Made by a program: the position numbers and the translations under genes | Part shown: piece by piece, positions 24,143 to 35,699 of the stretch | How the letters are laid out: each line of letters opens with the position of its first letter | Position numbering within the stretch: the first letter of the stretch is position 1 | Assembly: GCA_021613535.1 (NCBI GenBank) | Contig: CP075494.1 | Location: 2,604,001 to 2,668,000 of the forward strand | DNA: 64,000 nucleotides | Direction: 5' to 3' | DNA from: Adineta vaga | Taxonomy: Eukaryota; Rotifera | The notes under the pieces: generated by a model | What the model saw: only the letters and a program-made list of their open reading frames with translations | What the model was told of the DNA's origin: nothing | The model's database searches: none

Positions 24143-27119
24143 CTATGAACCTTCTTCAAGATTTGGATATCGAAAAAATATAACTTTGTTTGATCTTTGT
24201 TTCCAATAAACACATTTCTCAATGATATTAGTTGGAGAGATATAATAGTAATTTTTGTTATTTTCTAAAACACCTTCTTGAACCGATGGCAAGTCTATGC
24301 TATGATCTGTTACAGATACACTAAAAACATTTCCGTTGGAAAGTGGCCAAAGTTCAAGTAAAATTTCATTATCTTCATCGCAAAAGATAGAGTTAATTAA
24401 ACCAAAATGATGTTCATTTTCCACCTTGAATAAAACGGCGGAGTCATCTGCTAATTTCGATTTGGAATAATGTAACGATGTAAAGCGGATATGACCAATT
24501 TTACATGTTGAGAAAAACTGCAAGTTTCGATTTGAAAAGATATTACATATTCTGTCAACGGATGCTAAACGATGCATTGTACGAATTTGATTGGAAGTAG
24601 AGGCATGATAACCATAACCAGATATCATTTTTTCAACATAATTTTAAGTTTGACGTCTATTGTCGAATCATGGAGATGTACACATGCATATCTAAACATA
24701 TTTAAATTGCCAATCATCTCAATTTCTTCACGACGAGTTGATTTGATTGTACGCATAATCATGCCTAAATCTCAATACAAAACAGTCAAATATTTATAAA
24801 ACTAATGAATATCACCTAATATATTTTCGAAGTGAAATGTTGAATATGAAGTTAATGGACCATAGTCAATAACAGTTTGTCCAATATGAACAAGAGAATG
24901 AACGACCTGCTGATTATGTCGAATACCATATAATTTTGGAAAATCGATAAGAAATTCACGAAGAAGGATTCTAATATCATAAGTCATTGCCAGTGTTACT
25001 TCTCGAAATTCAGAAAGATGAACAGCGACAACTAATTTTATAAAGTGATTGTAATATTTGGATTTAAGAATATTTTTAAATACTACAAAACCAAACAAGA
25101 GGATCATTCTTAATTCGCTGGCTTTCAATTTTTTAAATTTGGTAAGTGAACGAGGACGTCGACTTGTTGTTGAAGGGAAACGAAATTCTTGAAGCAAAGA
25201 AGATAAATGATGAAGATGAGTATAACAAGACCAATCTTTTTTTCGATAATTGGGTTCTAGCCACAGGCATAAAAGCTTACGCTTTAATAAGAAGCAATTA
25301 TATATTATAGGAAGCCGTTATGAATACAACTTACAAATCCACCTCGGTACACATTGTGAAGATTATCAGAGACAAAACTAGATCCGACATCAAAGTATTT
25401 CAGTTGACGAAGTGGACAAGGACCAAGGATTCCATGTTCAGATTCTTTATATTTTATAAGTTCTTTCTTGAATTTTCTTTTATCGGAACGATTTAATAGA
25501 TTAGAACTCTTTCTTGCAATTTTGGCATCATTCGATAGCTTTATCATAAGAAGATGATCATATCGATTATTTGATCTTAAATTTGGTTGATTTAATGAAT
25601 TATCAATTGGAAAACAATTGACAGAATTGGTAGAATCGTAAGAAGCTTTTACAGTTTGTCCTAATTAGTAATTATAAAATGAAAAATGCTTCAATACAAA
25701 GAAATATCTACCGCGGATTTCACAGCGACCGCATCCATATAGTGCTATTGGCTCGGGTAAATTCTGTGTTAATGATTGAGCAGGCTTATCCATACACGCA
25801 CATATTAAAAATACTTTTAAAGTTTGTGTAATATAAGTCTGATTTGAACGACGTTCAAAAGTAACTCCCTTTTCCAACTGTTTAAGTTGGTCAACAACTG
25901 ATTGAAGAAAAGCTGACATTTCGGATCTTTTTGGTTTGCTGGGACCTGGCCATATGCCACCGAGTATTATGTTCTGAAAACAAAATCTTTTTCTACGATT
26001 AATTTCGTTTACTACGAAAGTCATTGGCCAAATAGATTTTTCTGAACTGTTAAAGGGTTGTATACCATCTGTACTCATGGTTAGTGTAAGAAATGGTTCA
26101 GTTTCTTCACGTAGAATTTCATTATAAGAATTTCCATGTACTACATCTTTCATTGGAAACATAGAACGACGTGTATGTTTTGTGCACATTGGTAAGACTA
26201 AATCATCTGTCGTAGCTAATATTAAAGAAAGTTGCTCAAGTATATCAAACGTGTAAAAATAATTAGGTATTGTGGCAGGAGGTGCAAATAACCATCTACA
26301 ATTATCATTTGAGCACGTGAACATATCATTAGAAGCGGTTTTACAAGTTGGACATATCCATTTTTGATTTCGACAAAGCGGTACAACGATTGAATCATTA
26401 AACGCTTGCTTGATTTGAAACCAACTGCGAGGAGCATTTGGTACTTTAAGGAGATTCAATAATAAACATATGTCATTAACACAAACAGCAGATAAAGAAT
26501 GCCGAGTTTTAATTGAAATCAAAGCTGCAGCAATATCGATTTTTTCTATTGACCGTATAAATGCTTCTGAATGAGTTGTGGACCTGAAAAGTTATTGCAA
26601 AAGAACTATGCAGCTAGCTTGATCAATACGATTTTTCTAATAAACTTTTTATTTCCATAGAAAAAAAGCCTATTTTTTATTCAGTCATAAAAAATCAAGA
26701 TTGAAAACTTATGTAATAAAGAGCATCATTGAAATTTATTACATACGTATTTGATTCATCCTCAGATACAGCAGGTTCATCTACACTTTGAGATTTAAAA
26801 CTTGCAGGTGAACAATCAGTAGAATGTAACGATGATTCATTATTTAGAGAACCCAAAATATCATTAGATACATCATTTAATGAATCAAAATCATCATCAG
26901 TTAAATCATTAACATTGATAGCTATTGAATCTCTTTTATCTCGACATAAATCTTCATTTATTCGTTCGCATTCATCCACTAAATTAAAAAAAATAGATTT
27001 AAGAAAACCTTAGCTTTAAACACACAGAAACGTTCATTTGTATTCGCACGCATTGCCATCCATTGCCGATTTGTAAAAGCCTTTCGACCTAGCCTCCATG
27101 TAGCCATTTTCTTTGCCAT
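24143..27119 (-). pseudogene. CACTA-type transposase (Transposase_21 plus DUF4218-like), one frameshift
   Basis: Exons by splice reading are 27119-27026, 26982-26747, 26583-25712, 25660-25335, 25281-24816 and 24770-24143. Phases agree at every junction. Exon 3 has a CPTCKTASNDMFTCSNDNC zinc-knuckle-like segment and the core LTMSTDGIQPFNSSEKSIWP, NIILGGIWPGPSKPKRSEM, FLICACMDKPAQS and YGCGRCEIRG. These are hallmarks of animal Transposase_21 proteins. Exon 4 gives LGPCPLRQLKYFDVGSSFV. Exon 5 gives LKASELRMILLFGFVV and YGPLTSYSTFHFEN, matching the DUF4218 region that follows in TNP2-like transposases. After KLKIMLKK (about 24635) a one-base shift at an A-run moves the last 160 codons to another frame. 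This is the element's own transposase. Confidence 0.75.
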
Positions 27120-27445
27120 TTTATGTCAACGACCAAAACTATATGATTTTAAAGTTCAAAGGCAATTGAAATCAATATAACTATAATATGTAATAATACA
27201 GATGAAAATCTTACAAATACGCAAAAAAGTTGGTTTATATCAATTTATCACTTGTAAATCTTTATTAACTTTTTTATTAGTCTAGATACTTTGAAATAAA
27301 AATGAAATAGTATGGAGAAATAGAAGATAAATCGAATCAGGAGAGTATGACTACATATATAAAAAAACATAGAATAACCATTGAACATAAAATTGATTTA
27401 ACCAGCAAATAATACAACTAAATTATTTATAACAATATGGTATCT

Positions 27446-28986
27446 TCACTGATTATTTAAACAAATGTTTTCTTTATCACTAGTATTTGTTTTTTTTCTA
27501 TTTGTCATAGGTTTTAAAACATCAGTTGTTGATTGAGTAGAAGATTTTTTTTCAGGTTTTTCCTTCTGTTGACTTTTAGCACTTCGAAAAACGTTATTGA
27601 TACTTTCATTGATTTGTCCTCCTGTAAGACCTTCCATGCCGTGATAAATATCGATAATATCTAAAGTATCAATATGCTATTAGTGCACTGAATAGACAAG
27701 AGGAATAAGATTACCATGAATAGCTTGTCGAAAATTAGCTTCAATATCATCTGACGTAACATCTGCTCGAGTATTCGGTGGATAAAACGCACGAACGATA
27801 GACCGAGCTGTTTTAGTTCCATTAGGCTTTTGCCATTTTTTCAAACTCTCTTCATCCACATTTAAAATTGAACAAGCATGAGCTAACTTATCTCCACGTC
27901 CTTCAGCAGCTTCACCACCAGAAGAAAAGAGCTCACCCATGCGTATAAAAATCGTATAATAGCCGGATCAGTAGGACGAGCTGAAATAGATAAATAAATA
28001 AAAATATTTATGAAAAATTAACGTACGCATCCATTCTGTGCGAAATTTCTCGATTTGTCTTTTTAAACGAATAATTTCAGCTTCAAGTTCTTGAAGACGA
28101 GCTAATGAGATTATTGATCGTTTTGATGGTGGTGGTAGTGGGTCTGTTTCATCATCAGAAAGAGCACGTTTACGAGATAACCGGATCGATGTTTGTTCTA
28201 AATGGTTTAACTAACAATAGATTAAGACCATCGTTTAAAAATTTTATTAATACAACCTTCATCATCATCGTCATCGTTATTTGAAGATATTTCTTTCGAT
28301 TTTTTTACTTGATTTTTGTTCTTCTCGTTTCTGATTTTCATTTTTTGAGATGAAGTAGATTCTAATTCATGAGCATCATCTTAAAAAACGCAAGTTGAAT
28401 AGATGAAAGATGTTCATAGTAATACAACCTTCATTTTCATCATTATCATTCGAAGGTGTTTCTTTCGATTTTTTCACTTGATTTTTGTTCTTTTCCTGTC
28501 GGATTCTTATTTGTTGTGATGATGTAGATTCTGATTCATGAACATCATCTAAAAAAACGCAAGTTGAATAGATCAGGGATGTGCATAGTAATACAACTTT
28601 CTTCTTCTTCGACTATTTGTAAACGATCATCATCAGATTCAGACGATTCTTCATCATCATCATCATCATCTGATTCAGCTTCTTCAACTTTTTTCGTTTG
28701 CTTTTTGTTGAACAATTTCATTTGTTGTTCGCAGAGTTGTACAGATCCTAGAAGAAAAGACATGATACTTGATACTGTACTATGACTCTGACTTACCAAT
28801 AACTAAAATTGTTCCTCGAAGAATTTTTTCTCTTGTTTTGCTCGATAGTTTATATCCAACATGAGAACCAACTTTTAGTTTAGCTTTATCAATAGTTGTC
28901 ACCAACTGATGCCATTCAGCAACAATACATTCACCAGAAGTAATGCGCAATAAACAAGCATCAAACCTTTTCACTTTTTTAGACAT
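27446..28986 (-). pseudogene. Accessory acidic/coiled-coil protein with BEN-like segment, in the CACTA-like element
   Basis: It starts at 28986 (MSKKVKRFDACLLRITSGEC). Exons then encode an acidic region with runs of Asp, two repeated Ser/Lys-rich exons, and a basic NLS-like plus coiled-coil exon (SLARLQELEAEIIRLKRQ). Next comes a segment with GDKLAHACSILNVDEESLKK and GTKTARSIVRAFYPP, which resembles a BEN domain core. A Lys/Gln-rich C-terminus ends in ENICLNNQ at 27446. One base too many or too few at a T-run near 27950 breaks the frame between PTDPAIIRFLYA and MGELFSSGGEA. DNA binding alongside the transposase is inference from the BEN-like match and the charge pattern. Confidence 0.55.
28258..28600 (-). 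repeat. Tandem duplication of an exon-plus-intron unit (about 172 bp)
   Basis: Two adjacent exons encode related peptides beginning DDVHESESTSSQQIRIRQEK and DDAHELESTSSQKMKIRNEK. Both are followed by near-identical introns starting GTTGTATTACTATG and ending CAACTTGCGTTTTTT-AG. A third copy of that intron follows the preceding acidic exon. The unit therefore duplicated as exon plus intron with reading phase kept. Confidence 0.8.
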
Positions 28987-29644
28987 GAAAAATAATTAGG
29001 TATAGTTTATTATTTATCTATAAAAATCTGATTAACAAAATATAGTACAAGACGATGCAATACATTAACGTTATAAATCTAAAAGATAACATAAACATCA
29101 AAATGTAGCAGTTGATAAATTTCGAACAATAAAAGAATATATAGTAAAGCTAAATGTTATTGTTTTTATTGGTGAAATATAAAATATCCAAAACCGCTAG
29201 TTTTCTTGTTTCTTTCCTTTGTAATAATACATTCTCATTCGTGTAACAATAGAACGTATCAGAAAAGATTTGTAGATGGCATGTATATCTGCCCGTTACA
29301 AATATTCATTGCTGATGTTATAGCTCAAGTTTTTCAACATAATTCACTTTCTGAAACATATTATTCATGTAGAATAAGCACGAATTATTCCATAAAATTG
29401 TAGTCTGTTCTATGTTATTTTTGTAGTCAAATGATGAATCGTAGAACGATAACCTATAGATACTTAGTTCTCAAGTGCAAGTTCAAATCGTATATGAAGA
29501 AAATGATATCTTTCAATATTCAATAGTTTCTTATCTTTCTTATATAAACTTTGTTTATCGAAATTTGAATTGTAAACGCAATGATAGTAATTGAACATAT
29601 TTATTTCCAAATTCTATTAGGTTTTTTTGGTCCAATTACAATAG

Positions 29645-30110
29645 AAGATCAAGTGATCAGGTAAAAATCATATTATTGAAATTAATAAATTATCTTTTCT
29701 TTTATTTAGATTATGTCCCAACAAAAGATCAAGTGATCAGGTAAAAATCGTATTATTGAAATTAATAAATTATCTTTTCTTTTATTTAGATTATGTCCCA
29801 ACAAAAGATCAAGTGATCAGGTAAAAATCATATTATTGAAATTAATAAATTATCTTTTCTTTTATTTAGATTATGTCCCAACAAAAGATCAAGTGATCAG
29901 GTGAAAATCATATTATTGAAATTAATAAATTATCTTTTCTTTTATTTAGATTATGTCCCAACAAAAGATCAAGTGATCAGGTAAAAATCGTATTATTGAA
30001 ATTAATAAATTATCTTTTCTTTTATTTAGATTATGTCCCAACAAAAGATCAAGTGATCAGGTAAAAATCATATTATTGAAATTAATAAATTATCTTTTCT
30101 TTTATTTAGC
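29645..30110. repeat. 80-bp tandem repeat, six copies, shaped like a repeated exon and intron
   Basis: The word GATCAAGTGATCAG recurs every 80 bp from about 29647 to 30047. Each unit is a 31-nt block beginning ATTATGTCCCAACAAAAG, then 49 nt that begin GTAAAAATC and end TTTCTTTTATTTAG, exactly a short GT-AG intron. Copies differ at only one or two bases. The six-base palindrome TGATCA also lies in each unit. Confidence 0.9.
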
Positions 30111-30169
30111 TAATTGATTCGCTGAAGTTTCAGGTGGTTAAAAAAATTGTGCTATAAAACTTGATTAGA

Positions 30170-30640
30170 CGCCGAAAAGTTTTAGCAGAATAGATGTAAT
30201 CTTGAGGCGTGAGAAAGCGTTAAAAGAGCGGTAATTTAATACATTTTTTGGCGTTAAATCTCATAAAACGCGTTAAAGTGTGTTAAATAAGTAAGAATCT
30301 AGTCCCAGATATTGTTCTATTTGTGACCATGAAACAGCGTTAAAAACTCTGGATGTAACGCGTTTGTTGGCGTTATATCTCATAAAACGCGTTAAAATGC
30401 GTTAAATAGGTTAGAATTTGATCCCAGATATTGTTTGGTTTATGATCATGAAACAGCGGTAAAAAGTCTTGATCTAACGCGTTTGTTGGCATTAAGTGGT
30501 AAAAAGCGCGTTAAACATCGTTATTTTTGGTGTTTTTAACGCGTTTTTAGGGTCAAAAAGGTAACATGTTTTTTTGTGAAATCGTTAAATTTTTAACAGT
30601 TTTTCACGTCACAAGATGTCGTTAAATTCTCAAAAATTTT
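30170..30640. repeat. Right subterminal CGTTAA-rich region
   Basis: About twenty copies of GCGTTAAA/TTAACGCG words lie in 470 bp. They are arranged in loosely repeated blocks of about 120-130 bp, marked by GTCCCAGATATTGTT or ATCCCAGATATTGTT and CATAAAACGCGTTAAA. They mirror the left end of the element. Confidence 0.75.
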
Positions 30641-30648
30641 TACATGGG

Positions 30649-31690
30649 TACCAAAACTCTATTAGGAAATGTCGATCAAAGCAAAAATAGAAAGAAAGTG
30701 CAGCAGATTCGACGATAAATTGTAGTAAACCAGAAGTATGTTTGATGTCACGATAACAATCAACAATTTCGAAAACTGAATCGAACCTTTGAAAGTACGT
30801 ATTTAAACAAATAATTTAATACATTATTTAAAACATATTAAGCTACCTGTTTATTTAGAAGCATATTCTAAAGAGTATTTCTTAATTCGTGATAAACGAA
30901 AAAGTCAGTATAGTGGACATTTAATGACATTTGCCTCATTCAATCGATTAGATGTTCTACTTCTTTCCAATATATAATTCGTGGCTGGCAGTTTTCGTAT
31001 ATCACTTGTCTTATTTCAACAATAATACTCTCATTGGAATGCAGGATAGAGAAAGTGTGTATAGTTTCTTCTCGTTCCAATTAACTCTCTGTGCAGATAA
31101 AAGAAAGGAAAGAATACATTTGACAGAAAAAGACATTCTGTCTGTATGTTCATGAAGATGATGAACGAGCTATCATCAAACAATTATAAAAAAGGAATAG
31201 ACATTATTATCCATATTACTTAACGTTCTATTGTTAATAATTGAAGTTTGGCATATCTTTTGTTGTTGTTTTGTATTACTTTCTCTGTGCTAGTCGGTCT
31301 TATTGTAACTTTTAACAGATGACACCTTACTTAAGACGAATTTTTGTTTTCAAGAAGAATTTGATCAATAAAGCAGTTACTGTACAACCAACTTAAAGTT
31401 AAAAAATGCTGTATCTCGTACAATAGCTTAGACCTGTTAGGTTTTTGTTCAACTAAACCATCAAAATCAACACGTGCAGCAGCACGTAAAACAAAAGAAG
31501 TCGAAAAACTATTGAATTTATTACAATCAAACAAAAGATCATTAATTGATACAGTAATGTCGTTTGCAGATCTAATCGATGAATCAGTTGGTAGTAGAAA
31601 GACAGGAAAGAAAAGCAAAAATAATATTCAAAATCTGATTCATCATCAAGTTCCGTATCAGATTCAGATTAAAATGTTTTTATTATATGC
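30649..31690 (+). pseudogene. Host gene exons right of the CACTA-like insertion, unrecognised
   Basis: Three coding-looking pieces follow the element: TKTLLGNVDQSKNRKK in frame with the left side; an exon after TTTATTTAG at about 30860 reading AYSKEYFLIRDKRKSQYSGH then LMTFASFNRLDVLLLS; and an exon at about 31441 reading STKPSKSTRAAARKTKEVEK, LLNLLQSNKRSLIDTV and FADLIDESVGSRKTGKKSK. The last ends in a Ser/Asp-rich tail after one apparent frame change near 31628. I do not recognise a family. They may belong to one gene broken by the transposon. Confidence 0.4.
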
Positions 31691-31834
31691 TTTATTTACC
31701 TTATTCCAGCGTTTCTTAGATTGATTTTTTTATTATTTCTGGATTATTTCTCGTGATATTCTCTATTGTTTTCTATATACTCCAGCACTTTATTTTTCAA
31801 AATTTGATATGGTCATATTTGAACGTATTCGAGC

Positions 31835-32415
31835 CAGTGACCGAACCAGTACCAGTACAGTTACTACAGTACATTTATTTTTTACTTCGCAAATATACTC
31901 GGTACTTAGAATCTCAAGTATTTTACATTAATACAGTTACTGTAGTACAGTACTAAATACTGATGTACTATAGTCCTTGGACTTCAGTATCTTTAAAGTA
32001 GTACTTGTACTACAGTACATTGTACTAGTAGCAATAATCAAGCACATGTGCTTGTATTAAATAGCATTCTTAGCTTTAATAATTATTTCTAGCACTTATA
32101 TTCGCTATATGTATTCCTTAGTGACCTCTATAGGAGGAATACAAAGTTAAAGATGGAAATCTAATAACCATTTACATACATTTTTATGCGCAATAATATT
32201 TTTATTTAATTTCGAGTGATAATAATTAAATAAGTAAATAAATATAGTTACGATGCTCTAAAAGATTTTGTAATTCTAGCCGATGGATAGATTTTAAAGA
32301 AATTCTGTAAAATCAAAAGATTAAACAAATGTACTTATACGATGTACTTAGTACCCAAATTTTCGAGGAAAAAATACAAAAAGTACAAGGTACTGTACCT
32401 AGTATCCAATCACTG
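31835..32415. mobile_element. Non-autonomous hAT-like element rich in GTAC/TACAGTAC words
   Basis: The left end is CAGTGACCGAACCAGTACCA. The right end read on the minus strand is CAGTGATTGGATACTAGGTA. Both run into dense GTACAGTAC/GTACTGTAC words. The flanking 8-mers match at only 5 of 8 positions. No coding frame is present, so it is probably an old internal-deletion derivative. Confidence 0.5.
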
Positions 32416-32419
32416 ACTG

Positions 32420-33160
32420 TAGCAAGACGCATGTAATTACTTTATAACAATGTCACTCAACTTTTGCCAATATTGACGGAAGTTTACAGGACCTTCGTCA
32501 ATAGTTGGTGAAAGTCTTATTGGTAAACGGCGGGAATTCCCATACATATCTCATAATGGGCACTCTAGGAGGCTACTATGTAGTATATGATAACAAATTG
32601 TATTAGAAATTCTTTCTGATTTAGATAGAGGACAAAAAAATTACTGTATACCGAAATCATTTGAACACTCTAAAGAGGACTTCAGAATGACATGTGTGCT
32701 GAACAAACTTTATTTTCTAGGTAAAAGTCTATATACAGGTAGTCCTGAGACAGAAATTCCTTAATAATTGTCTTATTTGTCGATCAGGTTTAGATAAAAA
32801 TACCATATTCGTGATCAGTGCGACGAGCTCTATCGAACTACATATAAGAGAATAAAATCGAAGTCAAAATTGTTTTTTCTCATTCCTGGGGAGTACCTCA
32901 GGGTCAAAAGATGGAAAGTCGACTTTTCAAAGTTTTGACCCTTAAAAAAGATATAGGGTAGTGCCCTAGATAATATAGTATTAAGATCGGATTCAAATCT
33001 CGTAAACGGAAACATAGTGAAAACGCCACACCTCCTTTATTTTAAAATATTTGAAACACCGAAAGCTTAACATAAGTAAAAAGCATATAGAACTGAAGGA
33101 TGAAACAATTTCAAATGGAAAATCTTGCATTTCTCTCTTGATACACATTTGAAAATGATA
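32420..33160. other. Intergenic stretch
   Basis: Nothing supported here. It lies between the MITE and the 3' end of the kelch gene. Confidence 0.5.
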
Positions 33161-33164
33161 ATCT

Positions 33165-35570
33165 TTATAGATCATATCTTTCACAAATCAATGGATCTTC
33201 ATAGTGTTCATCAGCAATACCTATAATCAAAACACTGTCGTTGAGAAGAATGGAGTTGTGACCATATCGTAAGAAATTCAATAGACGAGTACTTGTCCAT
33301 TGATTAGTTTTTGGATTATATAGTTCGGTGGTAAGTAAACATTCATCTTCCGCAAGATTCTTACCTCCAACTGCTAACACTCGACCTGTTGGTAAAAGTG
33401 TAAGAGTAAAGTGTGAACGTGCACATGCCATTGGTTGAACAAGTGAGAATGTTCCGGTGATAGAATTATATATCTCAACAGATGATGCTGTAGTAGAACT
33501 CGAATCGACACCACCAGCTATTAATACATTTCCACCAGGCAGCAATACGGCTGCACAATCAATGCGCGTTGTAATCATGTCACCTACTGTGTAAGACCAA
33601 GAGCCTTCTTTGTAAATCTCTGGTTGTATTGGTACTAATGAGTCGTACGAATCATGGCCACCGATAACCAGCATTGAAAGTCCATCGTCTAATAATATCG
33701 CTGTATGACCATACCGAGCTATATTCAAACTGCCTGTGGTAACAAATGTATTTGATGATGGATTATAAAGTTGAGTGCTGGATGCGACTGGCATATTGTG
33801 TATAAACATTCCACCAACAATCAATACTTCGCCATTTCTCAAAAGTGTTGCTGTATGATGTGTTCGTTGTTCGTTCATAATATTCGGTACAAAGAACCAT
33901 TTATCCATGTGTATATTATATATTTCTGCTGTATGTCCATCAATATCATCATCACTACCAATAGCTAAGATGTTTTTATTATCCGACAGTAATGTCAGGG
34001 TAAGTCCGGCTCGTACTACATTCATATTCGAAGCTTTTCGCCATTTTCTATTTACTGAAGAATAAATTTCACAGAATGGAACTGGTGCGAAGTAGGATGG
34101 AAACGGCCAGGATGTACTATCATATCTACCAATACCTCCGCACACCAATATCTCTCCATTTGGAATGGTTATTGCAGGAAATCCTTTCCGTTCTATCGTA
34201 AGAGATGAATCTAGAATCCATTGATTTTGCGGTACTGTTGTTGATATATATATTTCCGTATCTATATTATCAAAGAGAAATTTTATAATAGCGATTAGAT
34301 AGACGATTTTATATATGCATATAATGCACACAGTTTGTTTTTCTTTTAAAATTTATTATAGAATTTAAAAAGTGATATGAATCAAATTCTTTACCAAAAT
34401 TTTTTTTAATTTCTCAACTATTAATTTATGTCTTCTGATTTCTCTTCGAAACGATATGTTTTTTTTATTTAATCAAGAAATATTCTCATGTCAACTCTAT
34501 CTCTAATTATGGTCTAAAGCTTCTTAACCTGAAAAATATCCTTGATTTCTATCATCTTGGGAGTACTCAAACATTTCCTTACTGATGTTCGCCACATAAA
34601 ATCTCCTAAACATATCCCTTTCGATTGTTCAATTATGAAATTTTATTAAAGTATAGTTTACATTCATTTATGGTTGAAATTTACCATGAATGAAAGAAAT
34701 CATATGTGTAGAAAGATCGGTTGTTGATATATCCGTAGATGTTTGATATACACCATCATCTAAACAGATAAGTATATATTAAATAATACAGAAAGTAAAA
34801 TTAATTTCTTTTTTAATATAAAATCTGAAGAGATATTAATAATAATTAATGTTGAAAGTTCTTTAAATAATTTTTAATTTTTCAATACTTTAGTGATAAG
34901 ATCAACTCTATTAAATGGATAAATTTTCAGAATATATACCTCTATAAAAATTCATTTAGAATAAAAAAATCTCTCAATAATTGTATCAGATAAATATCTA
35001 ACCTCATCCATATTCTGAAGTAAGTAATGTACGGTCAGTACTTGTTGTGACGATTTTTGATAGAAGAGGCTCTAGCGCTGATGGAGCTACGCTTTTCTTT
35101 ATTTCTTCATATCATATATCGCATCGTTCTCACACAAAACAGTCACTTATATACGCTTCCGAAAGAGAAAAGGACAAAGGATTATAAGGATAAAGTACAA
35201 AATAAGGACAAAGTGCAATGTAAGGACAAATATCAGCACATGTGACGCTTTTCACTGATTCGTCACACTTGTTAGTATCAAAAAGGAGGAAGAATTGAAG
35301 TAATCTAACTAATATTTAGATTCAGTTTATCTAGTAGAAGATAATTCCTTCAATATGATTCTCTCACTGGTTTTTACAAAACAAAACTTTTAACGGAAAA
35401 TTAAGCAATCGTTTTTTTTACCTTTTGTTGTTTCATTATCTATTATTCGGTTGTTATCATGTTCAGAATCGTGTGATAAAAGAATGAATGTAATCATTAA
35501 TGCTAAAATAATCACTGAAAACCCTACTATTATTAAAATTCCAAAGAGACCACATCGTCGATGATGAAAA
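33165..35570 (-). CDS. Single-pass membrane protein with kelch-repeat ectodomain
   Basis: Exons supported by phase are 35570-35422 (TM helix GILIIVGFSVIILALMITFI, then a stalk), 34759-34685 (VYQTSTDISTTDLSTHM) and 34261-33165. All joins are phase 1. The last exon gives about six kelch blades with the G-G doublet and downstream Tyr/Trp: LVCGGIGRYDS, LIVGGMFIHNM, LVIGGHDSYDS, LIAGGVDSSST and LAVGGKNLAED, each followed by a V/C-E-I/L-Y-N motif and a W or F. This matches the kelch/galactose-oxidase central propeller class common in rotifer surface proteins. No oxidase active-site domain is present. A 5' exon at 35672-35630 is possible but its phase does not fit, so the N-terminus is open. Ligand binding at the cell surface is inference. 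Confidence 0.8.
35165..35240. repeat. Degenerate tandem repeat of an ATAAGGACAAAGT-like unit
   Basis: AAGGACAAA or AAGGATAAA recurs about every 16-18 bp, four times, inside the long second intron of the kelch gene. Confidence 0.6.
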
Positions 35571-35699
35571 CTTTAGAGAAGAAAAGAAAATTTAATATTT
35601 TTTTTACTTTTTAAATATGATTATTTTACCATTGCCTGGACATAATTTGTTGCATTTGTGATTAATAGATTCCTAAAAGAAAAAAAACTTTATATTGAA

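Larger units (their letters stand above)
23430..30650 (-). mobile_element. CACTA (EnSpm)-like DNA transposon, about 7.2 kb, nearly complete
   Basis: The ends carry a perfect 15-bp inverted repeat, TACCCATGTAAAAAT, which includes a probable TA target duplication. Both subterminal regions are packed with CGTTAA/TTAACG words, the usual arrangement for transposase binding in CACTA elements. Inside, on the minus strand, lie an accessory gene (28986-27446) and a transposase gene (27119-24143). Two tandem arrays are present: a 91-bp unit near the left end and an 80-bp unit near the right. The termini do not read CACTA, so placement in the superfamily rests on the transposase. Each gene contains one apparent frameshift at a homopolymer, so the copy is either recently dead or affected by sequencing error. 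Confidence 0.75.

Noticed and set aside
28564-28785. Ser-rich plus-strand frame
   Set aside because: It is antisense to the Asp/Glu-rich exon of the accessory gene; GAT/ATC repeats give a poly-Ser shadow.
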